From: Cymbomonas tetramitiformis
Lineage: Eukaryota; Chlorophyta; Pyramimonadophyceae; Pyramimonadales; Pyramimonadaceae
Direction of reading: 5' to 3'
DNA length: 64,000 nucleotides
Assembly (NCBI GenBank): GCA_001247695.2
Contig: LGRX02034885.1
Span: forward strand, 1-64,000
Shown: one piece after another, positions 10,712-22,471 of the stretch
Layout: each line of letters starts with the position of its first letter
How positions within the stretch are numbered: the first letter of the stretch is position 1
The notes under the pieces: model-generated
Database searches by the model: none
The model's input: the letters and a program-made list of their open reading frames with translations, nothing else
Told to the model about the DNA's origin: nothing
Position numbers and translations under genes: made by a program

Positions 10712-13700
10712 CTAGAGCTTGTCTTCATCCGGAGGCTCATACCCACGTCCTGGCGTCATCTGCATCTGCTTCAGCTCAGTGTTTGCACTCGATGCTCGTG
10801 GCATAAAGGTAGGGACACGCGTGAGGAAGCCCTGCCTCGAGCCCTGATCGGCCCGCGCCTCTGCGCCAGGCAAAAGCCGTGTCGTCGTGCTGTCACTTGC
10901 ACCCATCAGAGGTGCCGTCTCCTCCGGCTCAGAGTCTGAGCTGCCCGCCACCGGCTCAGAGTCCTTACGGATGGCCTCCTCTTCATCGAGGTCCACCACA
11001 GGGGCCTGGCCACATCACCGGCAAACGTCATTATCCCATGATACGTCACCCCATGTCACTCTTTCAAAATGCAGGACTCACAAGTCATAGTCACCGCGAT
11101 GGCAGCAACTCCGCATCGGATTGAAGCAAGGCGTGCAGCGCAGGGCAGCCATTCACACAAGTGGAAGCTGAGGCATCACCGCTAGCAGGCCGCAGTCCAC
11201 TAGCGCCAGGGTGGCGAAGTCGAGCTCCTTGAGCTCTTTCTTGACACGAGCCTCCGGGATCACGCTGATGTCCACGTTCTCAAACTCGTGGTAGCTCGGA
11301 TTGCACAGCATCTCGTCCCAGAATGGATCCCCGCGTTCCACCTCCAGCGACTGGTACAGCCACGGCTCTGCAAACTCCATCTGCGGGTATGGTTTGATGG
11401 ACCCGTACCCGGACACCTGCCGCCCGTGGTCACCCGATATCAGTTCGTTCCTCTCGAGCCTCATCCAGCAAGTGTCCATTAGAGCATTGGCAGCATAGCG
11501 CATCCAACAGCATCCTCTGAGAAAATGTCTGCAACCCCGAAGGAGCGCAGACCATCAAAACACAGAGAGCCCCGCATTCACCTTAAAGCAGCCCCTTCCA
11601 AGAGAACACTCAACTCCACACGGCCTGGCAGGAGCCCTAACCGAGGCAACTGCTCTTTGTGACGTGCCTCTGGCCTCTTGCCTATGTCATGCGCCAAGAG
11701 CCCCGTCCGATGACTGAGCCCTGGCCTGTGTCATGCGCCAAGAGCCCCGTCCGATGACTGAGCCCTGGCCTATGTCATGCGCCAAGAGCCCCGTCCGATG
11801 ACTGAGCCCTGGCCTATGTCATGCGCCAGAGCCCCGTCGATGACTTATCACTGCCTGTGTCATGCGCCAGGAGCCCGTCCGATGACTGAGCCCTGGCCTA
11901 TGTCATGCGCCAAGCCCATCCGATGACCGAGCCCTGGCCTATGTCCGTAAGCCAGAGCCCGTCCGATGACTGAGCCTGGCCTATGTCATGCGCCAAGAGC
12001 CCGTCCGATGACCGAGCCCTGGCCTATATGCATGCGCCAAGAGCCCCGTCCGATGACTGAGCCACAGCCTATGTCATGCGCCAAGAGCCCCGTCCGATGA
12101 CTGAGCCCTGGCCTGTGTCATGCGCCAAGAGCCCCGTCCGATGACTGAGCCCTGGCCTATGTCATGCGCCAAGAGCCCCGTCCGATGACTGAGCCCTGGC
12201 CTATTCTCTGCACCGATGCTCCACGCTGCTCCGCACCTCGAAGCCCGGCATCGGCGGATAGACCGTCATCAGTGGGTCTGGCCACACGTTGATGGGGTTG
12301 AAGTTCTTTCGGAGATCGTTGAGGTACTTCTCTGGGTACATCTGCATGAGGTCCATGCGGCGCGGGTTGAGGCGTGGAGGGTCGAGGTACAGCGGGGACT
12401 TCGCACGTCGCTCACCCTCCCATTGATCCTGTATCGGAAGTGGCACCGTCAGCAGGAAGATGACATCGTAGCTGGTGACGATATTGAACACGATCCACGT
12501 CCACTCGAGGACGTGGTGGTACACGAGCACGAGGTCCCAGCGGTCCACGATAGCCACCAGCCCCCAGAGCATCGCCCCGAACAGAATGATGAGGTACCAC
12601 ACGTGGAAGTAGTTTGCAGGGTCGTGGAAGGACCCTGCCCACAACCTGTGTCTCCCTCCTTCCCCGCCACGCGTCATCAGGTCATCCCTCAAGCCAGCCA
12701 TGCAACATGCGGGGCCAAGAACCAATGGCGCAGCTGCAAAAACACAGTGCACAGAAAGTGCACAGAAAGTACCGCGGCTGAGCAACCAATGGCGCGGCTG
12801 CAAAAACACAGTGCACAGAAAGTACCGCGGCTGAGCAACCTCCGCACACTGAGAGCCGCGAGGTGCGCCCGGAGGCCCAACCACCGCACACTGAGAGCCG
12901 CGCGGTGCGCCCGGAGGCCCGACCAGCGCATCGCACATATCACAACACGAGCTTTCTCGATGTTCAATCACTCTCATGCAATGCAACATGCACACGACGG
13001 CGATTCAAGCTCCAATCATTTAGTAGGTAAGGGGTTTGCCCACACCCTTGACCTCGGGTCCACCCGATGAGACGTGAACCTCCCGGCTTTCATTCCCGAT
13101 GACACCGTGGATGGCTTCAGTGCGCGGGCAGCGCGGTCGCAGAGGCGCTCAGGTGGCCCAGTGAGGCTCAGGGGGTCCAGTTCTTAACTAGCGAGCTCTG
13201 GAAAATCCAAAAAAGTGTCCCGAAGTGTATGCTGAATCCTTTGACTCCTGTGTTGGTACATAGTGCAGCCGACATTCTGTGGCTATGTGGTGCCAGAAGG
13301 ATCGGTCCTCGGACTAGGCCACACCGCGAGATGCAAGAGGTCCTCGGACTAGGCCATACCGCGAGATGCAAGGGGTCCTGGGACTAGGCCACACCGCCAG
13401 ATGCAAGGGGCGCCCAGAAGCTCAACCACCACTGAGCGCGCACCACAGGAAGAGCTCCCTGCCCCATCACTCGTGCCACACAACATGCACGCGGGCGCGC
13501 TTCACAGTTCAAATATGCCAGCAGGTTGGGACCCTTTCCAAGCCTCAATCTCCCGGCCCCGAACATACAGCGGAGGGGGCTGAGTCTGGTGGGGGCAGAC
13601 ATGATGTCTCCGCCTCCTTTGTCAGTAGTCTTGAAGGGGGTCTTCTCTCCACGCCACGTACACCACAGCGCGAACACACAGCACGGCACATACGTGATGA

Positions 13701-16700
13701 AGGACGTCCCCGAGCGCCAGCGAAGGAAGAGCGGGATCGTTCCTGCGGGTTCAGCAAACGTGGCGAGGATCAGCTCTCCAGGCTGCTATGCCACGTGGCG
13801 AGGATCAGCTCTCCCGCCATGGCACGCGCATTGCAAGCCTTGAAAGGGTGGCGTAGAGGCTCTAGCACGGAGGGCCTGCGGCAGAGGGCGCGGCCTCGTG
13901 GCGACTTGCCTGGGGAGAAGAGACAGGAGAGCTGCTGCATGGCGAAGGTCATGGCCCCGGTGCTCATGCCGGCGTAGTGGATGTGAAGAGACGCGGGCAG
14001 CGTCCAGGCATCATCAGGCAGCGCGATAAGTGGGCCGCCGGCGATCGTGTGGTTGCTAAAGAAGATGCAAGCCACCAGAATGAGGGTGGCGAGGATGCCG
14101 CACAACATCAGGTAGGGCGACCCGCCCAACATCCAGAAGCACACCTTGATTCTGCAGCCGCCACGATCCCCCTTCCCCCTCCTTCTTACCATCACCCGCC
14201 ACGATCTCCCCTCTGCCACTCCAAGCCCTTGCTCACCACCCTCGAGGCCCATTTGCATTCTGGCCCTGGCGGAATGTTTGCAGCCATGGATCAGGGCTAT
14301 GGTGCAGCTCAAGTAAGCTGTCACAATATGACGGCCGGGGCATGGGACATGTGAATCTCAGACCGCGTAGAACCTCCGACACGGAGCCTCGCCGCAGCAG
14401 CGAGCAGGGCGCCACTGAGTGTGCCAAGCAGGGCGCTGGCAGTGAGGCGAGCGGGTGAAACACGTGTGGGTGCAGCACAGAGGGGGCTGGGCACGCACTT
14501 GACGGGCATGGTGGGGTGCGTGAGCAGGTTATACCACTCCATGTCCACCATCTGCAGCGCGCCTGTGGTCCACCGAGAGCGCTGGTCGATGGTGTCGCCG
14601 AAGTTCAAGGGCGCCACTCCAAATCCGAGCTTCTCGCGAACATACCTGTCCACCCCAGCGCATCCCTAGTCTGGGCCCGTCATATCCACCAACACGAGGG
14701 CGTGAGGATCCCATGGGCGGAGACCCGGATGAGAGAAGAGGGCGCGCAGCGGACTGGGGAGCACAAAGGCCCGGGAGGGGGCAGTTTCCATCGGAGAGGG
14801 CAGCTCCAGGTGCTCCCCTTTACCGGCCGAAGAGTGGCAAGAGAGGCAGGGGGGCCTGGGGTGTCAGCCTTGCGCTTCAAGGGAGAAGTGTTTGCAATGA
14901 GAGAAACAGGCCCAGGAGGGGGAGGGGGCAGAGCACTGCGCCGGGCCTGCATAATACGCGGGTAGGGCAAGGGGGAGAATGAGGAAGGCGCCCACCCTGC
15001 ACTGCGCGAGTGTCGGGGCAGAGCAAGGGGCGGCACCTGGAGCGCCAGCCCTGCACCATGAACTGCAGGGAGGTGTGCAGATCCTCCGTGATGGAGCCGT
15101 ACGGGATGCCGTTGTTGGGGAGGCCCAGGATGGTCTCGATGCGCAGACAGGCGTTGGAGCCACAGAAGGGAATGGCCTCGTGGTAGTCCCAGCCGCACAG
15201 ATTGCCGTGATACCAAGCTCCCTGCGGCACCCCGCCAGGTCAACGTGAGAGGGGCGGCCCAGGAGGGAGGGGTGAGACAGGGCGCGCGGCAGCACCAGAA
15301 GCCGCAGCCAAGCGCTACCGGCAGCAGCAGGGGAGCGGAGAACAGCGCTCGGGGCGGCAGGGGAGCCTCACGGCCTGCGTCCCCAGTCGCCGCCTTGGAG
15401 GAAGCACACAGGCAGGGCAGCGCGTGTGCGGCCACACTCGCGCGCGCACCGGAGAGAGCGCGCATCACGAGGGCCGTCTCACACGCGGCACGTCTAACAG
15501 TTGGGCTCCCATTTGGCCACACTCACATGGCCAAGCATGCCTTTTCTATGTCAATTATCCGAGGTCACCACACACCTGGTGATGATCAAGCCAGTCACTC
15601 TCGACAACGTTCGTGAAGCATTGCGGGGTTTGCACGAGGGCGATATGGTTGGCGTGGAACATGCACTTTTCGGGGTTGTAGCTGTTTCCGGCCACAAGCT
15701 CCCTGTCCCCCAACTTAGAGGAACATGCAAATGTCACGATTGTAGCGCTCTCTAGCAACAAGCAGTCCCCGAATTAGTACCACTTTCTTCGTGCATACGT
15801 GGGGGGCAGGGAGATGGAGAGAGAGAAAGAGAGAGGGAGGTTGATGGAAATGAGAACAGAGAGAGATAGAGAGAGGGTGGGAGGCTGATGGAGATTAGAA
15901 CAGAGAGAAAGGCGCCTTCGAGGACACACGAGGAAATCGTCTGCTTCGTACGCAGGCACGATGGTGTACCAGGCGAGATAGTTTCTGCATAATATCTATC
16001 TGAGAACGAGTAAACGAAGACGTACTAGTAAAACAACGGCACAACTCTGTGGAGGAACTGCGGATGCGGTTTCATGTCTGCATCGAACACCGCGATGAAC
16101 TGGCCAATGATACGGTCAGGATGCCCCGGCTCTTTCTGGAAGATGTTGTTCAGATTACCGGCCTGTGGAGCGATCCTTGTGCCGTCACTCCCTGCACTCC
16201 GGAGCAGCGTAATCGGGCGCCTGGGGACCGGGCTGCCAGCAACGTCCGAACAGTGCCGGAAGCCAATCCGACGCGCACTAAAGCAAACACACCAAACGTC
16301 GCAAGTGGAAGGGCCACGTCACGCAACAGCAAGGTGGCGAGTGCAGTGCCTCGGTACGAGACACGCTCTGCGCAGGTACCACTTTTGGCACTCGATCGCA
16401 CCGAGCTAGGCAAAGGACTCATCCCGAACAAGCAGATATACCACCGCTTCCGACAATCAAGCCTTGCTACCTCCCGTGAACTATGTCCGTAGTAAAGGCG
16501 CTCACGTGTTTTCCAATGTTGGGTCTGTGAACATGACAAACGAAAGCGCGGGGCAGATGTATCCAACGGCAGTGGACAAACGAACGCGCGGGGCAGATGT
16601 ATCCAACGGCAGTGGCACCTTTGCATGGTGCGGAACCCCTGGAAGTTTCCTGCGCCCGATGTACTTAAGCATGCCTTGCATGCCGAACTTCTCGTCGATC

Positions 16701-18756
16701 ATAACCGTCAGAGCTCGGATCTCTTTGCGTCCGCCGTCATCGCATACCCATAGCCAGAGCTTCTCTCTCGGCCAGTCCATCTGGCACGCGCCCTCGATCA
16801 CAGGCTGCAAAATGCCTGGCTGCGCCCACGATCGCACCTCGAACGACTTCAGTGGCGACCAGGCGAGCCAATAGCTCCTGTAGACGCGGGGGGAGTGGCC
16901 GACTGTAGACGCGGGGGGAGTGGTAGACGCGAGTGGCCGACTGTAGATGCGGGGGGAGTGGCCGAATGGCGCACGAGAAACACGGAGCAAATCAGGGGCG
17001 GGGAATACCGTCTCGTCGTAAGTGGGGATGGTCATGGATATCACGGGCCAGTCCTCCTCCTTGAAGATCTGGCTGACTTGCGAGAGGGAAGGCGTCCAGC
17101 CACAATTATCGCTATTTGTCCACTTGCACCAAGAAGAGATGAAATTCCTGAAAGGAGTCAAGGCAGATCTTTTTTCTCAGTCGCGGAGAATTGCAAGGAG
17201 GCCGTTCTCACGGTTGAGGCAGGATGAAGCACGAGAACTTCCATATACCATTTCGAGTGTGGCACAGCATCCGGGAAGCACGATAAAGTGAGGTCGGTAG
17301 TACATCGAGGGCTAGCCCGATAAGATGCTTTACGCGTGATTGAACAGAGTCGTCTAGGATGTAAGGGGACTCTGCGGCTACGGGCTAGCTGAGGAGGCGT
17401 GAAGGGCGAGAGGGGAGGGCACGCGAGAGGTTGCAAGCTAGCTGGGAGGAACGAGCTGGTGGTTGCGAGCTTGAAGGGAGGAGAGCTGGGAGGTGTAAGC
17501 TAGAAGGGGGGGTGAAGTTGGGGGTCGAAGGCGAGGAGTGAGGAGAGAGATAGGGGTCAAGAAGCTGAGGGTGACCAGAAAACGGGCGTACAGGGGCGCT
17601 TGCCCTGCGCGGTACTCACCACATGTAGAAAGGGAACTCGAGCCAAAAAAACACGAAGGTGGTCCAGTTGTTCAAGAACGTCGAAACTCGGTAAAGCTGC
17701 AAGCGTGCGCATCCAAGGACTAAATGTGCCACATCACCCAAGGTGTAAGTGTGCAACGCAGGGCTGGTCAGTGAGGCCCCTGCACATGACATCGCTGCGC
17801 CGACCGAGCTTTGAGGCTCGGCAGAAAACGGGTCGGAGGAGGCTCTGGTTGCATGACCGTGCAGTGGGGCCCAGGAGGAGGCTGTGGCCGCTGTGCCAAG
17901 CGGCGGGGCCTTAGAAGTATGTTCATCCCCATTCAACTAGAACGGAAAGTGCTTGTCATCAACCAAGGCTGACGAATAATGACCTGCACCAGCTAGACCT
18001 AAGCCGGCAACGCACTACCGACTCTGGAACAGGGTGGTAATCAAAGATCGCAGGAGAGGGTGATAGAGGACTCACGCAATATACAACGGCGACAAACATT
18101 TGGGCACAGAAGAAGAATCTGAACGCGGTTTGGCCAGGGAGAGGGGGACGCTCCACTCCCTGGGTGAGCCTCATGGCCAGGATATGCTGTGTGCGGTCGA
18201 CCTTCCCGGGATCTGATGGGGGGGTGTCTGTAGCACAGTCAATCTTGTAAGCACCAGGACCGACGTCGACGATATCGCCCTCACCATCTTCGCCGTACTT
18301 AAGAGGGACGTTAGGTTGATATTCACATTTCCGAGGCGGTCCGAAAGCAGCCATGCGAATGAGCTTCTCTTCCTCCTCGTAAGCTTGCTGCGTGAGCTCT
18401 TTCTTATGCTCGTCAATACGCTTTTTCTTATTATTCTTTTTTTCCTTGGCCTCCTTCTTGCGTAACCGCTCCTCCTTGATCTTTCTCTTCCGTTCCCTTT
18501 CGGCCTTGGCGAGGTCCCTTTCGGCCTTCCTCTTTCTTGCCTCCTCAATTTCTTCACGCGTATGTTTCCTGCTACCCCTTCGTCGTCGCTCCTGCACATC
18601 CTGTTCAGTCGAACTGTTTATGCTCTTGCTCTCGCCTGGTGCAAGCTCATCCGTCGCGAGAGGCTGTTCTTTGCCCTCAGTGGTTACCGAAGTTTTTACT
18701 GGATCAGCCGCTTCGGAGCGGGCTGGCTCCTCCTTTTCAGACTGCTGATCTGACAT
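10712..18756 (-). CDS. Cellulose-synthase-like glycosyltransferase family 2, 13 exons
   Basis: This is a membrane processive GT2 enzyme, probably a beta-glucan (cellulose-type) synthase using UDP-sugar. Exons (minus): 18756-18076, 17696-17620, 17147-17009, 16804-16619, 16162-16026, 15681-15576, 15221-15037, 14645-14499, 14151-13920, 13742-13569, 12634-12237, about 11.5 kb-11180 (acceptor uncertain), 11005-10712. Splice phases agree at every junction that I resolved. The start is the ATG at 18756, which opens a very basic Lys/Arg/Glu coiled-coil N-terminus followed by two membrane segments. The catalytic core is visible in order: PTYDET, VCDDGGRKE (first Asp pair), HAK-AGNLN, FDADMKP (second Asp), ALVQTPQ, FCGSNA, ITEDLHT (TED) and DQRSRW (QxxRW). 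Several C-terminal membrane helices and an acidic tail follow. There is no RING finger and no plant-specific insert, so it is closer to bacterial-type CesA than to land-plant CesA. The intron after exon 9 uses a GC donor (GCAAGT). Confidence 0.88.
11680..12203. repeat. 44-bp minisatellite, about 12 copies, in a GT2 intron
   Basis: The unit contains GCCAAGAGCCCCGTCCGATG followed by ACTGAGCCCTGGCC and TATGTCAT. Copies differ by small deletions and a few substitutions. The array lies wholly in the intron between the last membrane exon (12634-12237) and the C-terminal exon near 11.5 kb. Confidence 0.92.
12735..12935. repeat. Two short tandem duplications in a GT2 intron
   Basis: A block of about 55 bp (AATGGCGCGGCTGCAAAAAC and following) is present twice. 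A second block of about 40 bp (CGCACACTGAGAGCCGCG and following) is present twice directly after it. Both lie in the intron between exons 13742-13569 and 12634-12237. Confidence 0.8.
13295..13410. repeat. Three tandem copies of a 37-bp unit in a GT2 intron
   Basis: The phrase GGACTAGGCCACACCGCGAG followed by ATGCAAG is repeated three times with minor changes, within the same intron as the duplications at 12.7-12.9 kb. Confidence 0.8.
15810..15915. repeat. Purine-rich (GA)n-like tract
   Basis: This is a GAGAGA/GGGAGG-rich stretch with two related halves, each containing AGGTTGATGGA or AGGCTGATGGA followed by GAACAGAGAGA. It lies in the intron upstream of the GT2 exon at 15681. Confidence 0.7.
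16530..16965. repeat. Short tandem duplications in two GT2 introns
   Basis: At 16,535-16,615 a 41-bp block (GCGGGGCAGATGTATCCAAC and flanks) is duplicated. At 16,870-16,965 a short unit, TGTAGACGCGGGGGGAGTGG, occurs three to four times. Each lies inside an intron and leaves the neighbouring exons intact. Confidence 0.75.
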
Positions 18757-20491
18757 GATGTCGTCAATACTCTTACCCTTATCGTATTGCAAGAATCTGA
18801 AAGCTCTAAGTGTATGGCCTGATGTAAACTACCGCAGTTTCTTCCAGTGGAGTTCTCTCCAGCTTAAAAACTTTGTCGAAAGGATGGAAGTTTAGCCTTT
18901 GGAAAATCTTGCTGCCTCATTTTCTTCGGGACCTAGGGGAAACTTAACACCATCAAATACCGCGATTTCCTCAAGATTTACCCCTGGTGATGGAAAGGAT
19001 GCGCTAAACGCTCGCGAGGACTTGAGAGTACTTCCAGGATATTGATGCTCTCTATCAGCAAGAACCAGACGTTGAACAACACAATATATGCATCAATAAG
19101 AGAGTTATTTTCCTATGGTATCGTTACTGGCAAGATTTACTCTATATGCATCTTGCAGCACACTCTCACTTGCTGCAAATTCCTGCCAATGCATTTCGGA
19201 ACCTGACGCCCCAATCCATTCATCCGCATTCCTGTTACGAATAATATGTACCGTAAATTATGGCGTGTCCCACTCGCGACTACTGCGACCGCACGTGACG
19301 AGAGCTGTCGCGATGCTGCATAGCATTGCTCTCAAACTCTCATACTGATACTCGATACAGTACACTACTGTAGAGCCACAACCCTGTAGGGCTCTAGAGT
19401 CTAGTCGATTGTCGATACTGACTCAAGATACAGTCGTGCTGAAATTATTTCTGCAATTATTTAGTTATTTTCGCGTCGCGTGGCGATCTCGATGGCGCTG
19501 GCGCTGCGCTGGCGTGGCCGATGCGATGGCGGATGTTCGACACGAGCTGTGACACGACATCGACATCGACATCCGACAGCCACAGCGCAGCGACAGCAAG
19601 CGAAGGGGTTCCACTTATATGGCGTCAGCTGACGCCATATATAAGTTACTAGGCACGGTCGATCTCAAAAAAAGAGATCTCCACTAGGCCATCTGACCGT
19701 AAGATCATGTGTGTGACAGTGCTTTTCTTTTCGCGTCCCAACCAGGGTTGTGGGGTGATGTTATATCGATTTGGGTGATATAAGGGTTATGGTTATATAA
19801 CCCCCCCTGGGGCTTGATATAACGTTTAGGGGGGGGTTATATAGACCCCCGATATAACCCCCTGGGGTCATACTTATAGGTTATACTTATATAACCCCTA
19901 GAGGTTATATAACCCCAAATATAAGGGTTATATAAGGGTTCGTATTTCGACGAAATAATTCTGATATAAACATTATATCCACAAAAAATGCGTTATTTCC
20001 TAGTTTTAATATCACACCACCTTAGTACGCTGTTTGCAACTATGAACGATACTGTATAATAAAAAACTGTACAATAAAAAAAATATTGGAATACAAGTGA
20101 CATTGACCTCTCGTCTGCTCCTCTTATGATTTGGAACCAGACCAAATACCTCTGCTCCTTATGATTTGGAACCTGGCCAAATTACCTTACTACCTCTGAC
20201 TTTTATAATCTTCACCCAAACCAAATTACCTTACTTACCTTACCTTGCCTTACCTTACTTAATCAGCAGCAGCGGCAGCAAAGCTCGAATCCCAACGAAC
20301 GACGCAGTCGAATTATCGATCTGACGATCGACACCGAAACGCTAGCGATGACACTGCCACTGCATTTGCATACATTTACCGCGACGCCACCCTCGTGTTT
20401 TTGCATCGCATTTTATGTCGCAGTCTGTTATGTTAGTCGTATGCTCCGATCTGAATTTTGTACCTCGTGATGTCGTTTGTGTAAAAACTCA
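18757..20491. other. Region 5' of the GT2 gene, with palindromic AT-rich repeats
   Basis: No gene is supported. A near-perfect palindrome of ACTTATATGGCGTCA with its complement lies at 19,613-19,646. From 19,735 to 19,945 there are many copies of GGTTATAT/ATATAACC around runs of G or C, which can fold on each other and look like a small MITE. CTTACCTTAC-type short repeats lie near 20,180-20,260. The GT2 promoter presumably lies within the first few hundred bases, but I see no motif that I can name with confidence. Confidence 0.5.
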
Positions 20492-20496
20492 TCATA

Positions 20497-21422
20497 TGTT
20501 AGGGCTAGATAAGCGAGCCCTCAGTATATTGATATAAAGCGTTGTGTTATGGGACGGTAACACACGCGTAAGTAATGAGCGGGGATGAGTGCAGGCTTCT
20601 GTGAGAAGATACTGCTGAAGCACAACGCTTCCTCACTTTTATACCTACGTCACCCATCATCTTAGATGGTACCGCCATTGGGTTGTGAACCCGAGACGTA
20701 GGTTGAACGACCAGCATGGTAATAACGACTAGTTCGTTCATGCTGCACATGCGAGTTCCGCGCATGCTGAAAGCTAAAGATGGTTCTTGGTTTGTTTCCA
20801 AGATGTATCTTTGCTTTGCCATCTTCGAGTTCAATCATACGAACTCTCGATGACAGGGATGCCTGATGATATGACATAATCATCTGGCGACATGTACAGT
20901 CATTGATGGAAACACCGAAATGCTTCCAGTATAATTATATTGATGATCAGACAATATAATTATATCGGGCAACAACCTCCCGACGAGATCCAGACGGGAC
21001 TCGAACCTGCATGCTCAAGGTGCAAAGTCCACCACATAGCGCCCTACGCCTTAGCGCTATGTCATCAGATCATGCTCAAGGTGCAAAGTCCACCACATAG
21101 CGCCCTACGCCTTAGCGCTATGTCATCAGGTTCGAGTCCCGTCTGGATCTCGTCGGGAGGTTGTTGCCCGATATAATTATATTGTTTGATCATCAATATA
21201 ATTATACTGGAAGCATTTCGGTGTTTCCATCAGTCATCGTCGACCGTACTAACGACTGTCATAAATGTATGACGCGACTCGACCTGTACAGTCATGATCG
21301 ACCATACTGTCGACTGTCATAATAATATATGACATGACATGACATGACATGGTATGACATGTATGACAGGTATGACACGTATGACATGTATGACACATAT
21401 GTCATCGGTCATAACCCTGACA
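20497..21422 (-). repeat. 3' LTR of gypsy C, carrying a 329-bp insertion
   Basis: It is the same LTR as at 33120-33729, expanded by the foldback element at 20904-21232. Removing the insertion and one copy of its GTCAT duplication restores an LTR of about 592 bp. Confidence 0.95.
20904..21232. mobile_element. Foldback element with arms of about 106 bp and tRNA-like parts
   Basis: The outer ends are TGATGGAAACACCG and its exact complement. The inverted repeat continues almost perfectly for about 106 bp through TATAATTATATT motifs to a GGTTCGAGTCCCG sequence. A 5-bp target duplication GTCAT flanks it (20899-20903 and 21233-21237). The centre is a direct duplication of 61 bp starting at 21010 and 21071, with an internal TAGCGC/GCGCTA fold. 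GGTTCGAGTCC matches the tRNA T-arm/box B, so the core seems to come from a tRNA gene or SINE, but no complete cloverleaf can be drawn. Confidence 0.85.
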
Positions 21423-21435
21423 GATCTCCCCTCTT
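21423..21435 (-). promoter_or_regulatory. Polypurine tract of gypsy C
   Basis: The minus strand reads AAGAGGGGAGATC directly before the 3' LTR start TGTCAGGG. This is the expected position and composition for the plus-strand primer. Confidence 0.8.
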
Positions 21436-22471
21436 AAGAGAGTTGTGACCTCACAACGGGCATACCTTTGTATATGTCTTTGATGTCTTTGTTGTTGTCG
21501 CTTCTTGCTGGTACCAGTCTTCTTACACCGATTTGAGGCGTCCCTCATGGTGTTTTTAGGTTATTGGGGGGAACTGAGTCCACTTTAGTCCCTCACCTTA
21601 GGCATTTAGCCATACAGTCCTTAGGATGCAGCCCACCTTTCCGGAAATCGTATCGTTGAGTGACGTTCCAAGATTCAATGAAGAGCGTTTTTGCGATACA
21701 ATCCTACGCTGGATTACTGATTGATCCACACGTTATCATGTATGTGCTAGACGATTCAAAGCATCCGAAGTCTACGTTACGGATTATTTGCGCTAGCCGT
21801 CGTCGCCTTTGCGCGATCGATGATCCCACGATTATAACGAATTATATTCGAACGATTCTCGGCCTGATATAGTGCACCCAACTCTTCCTCCCCTCCTTAA
21901 GCTACTTTGGAGGATCCTAGGCGGTGATGGGGAGCCCGATTTCGATAATAAACGAACAAAGGGGCTTGTTTTAATGCAAACGGAGCGGCCCTGCTTAACG
22001 GAATTGGACTTATAATCCTTAACCGGTCTGCTCAACTCCTCAATATTTTTGTCCAGTACGCACGCTTTGACGAACATCTATCGCGATGAGTGAGAATGAA
22101 TTCGCCACGTACTAATGTGAAATTTATTTAGTCATGTTTGTCAAGCACAACTTAGGATCACAATTCCTTCTACCTCAGTCATTATCTCCGGTAGCTTCGG
22201 ATGACTGGCCAAGAATCCGATGACAAACCACGGTTTTGGCAAAGGTAGCATTTAGCAGTTTTTTATTTATCCACGGATATGATATCTCGCATGTGTGCGT
22301 ATCTGTGCAAGGGTATGATTTTGAACAAGGCTCACTACACCTTTAGCAAGGAAGGATCAATTCCTGCTTCAATGCAACATAATGATAAACATTAAGAGCA
22401 AGGTTGTATAGATGATCGACATGAATTAGTATATATTACAAGAAGTAAGGGCATAAGGCTTAATATAATGT
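21436..22471. other. Gypsy C 3' untranslated region
   Basis: About 1 kb lies between the pol stop (22472) and the PPT. Open frames here are short and lack recognisable domains. No separate gene is seen. Confidence 0.6.

Noticed and set aside
12216..13070. 284-codon plus-strand frame
   Set aside because: It is the shadow of a GT2 membrane exon on the minus strand plus intronic repeats.
20985..21145. Functional tRNA gene in the foldback element
   Set aside because: Only the T-arm/box B is good. Anticodon and acceptor stems do not pair, and the sequence is an inverted duplication.
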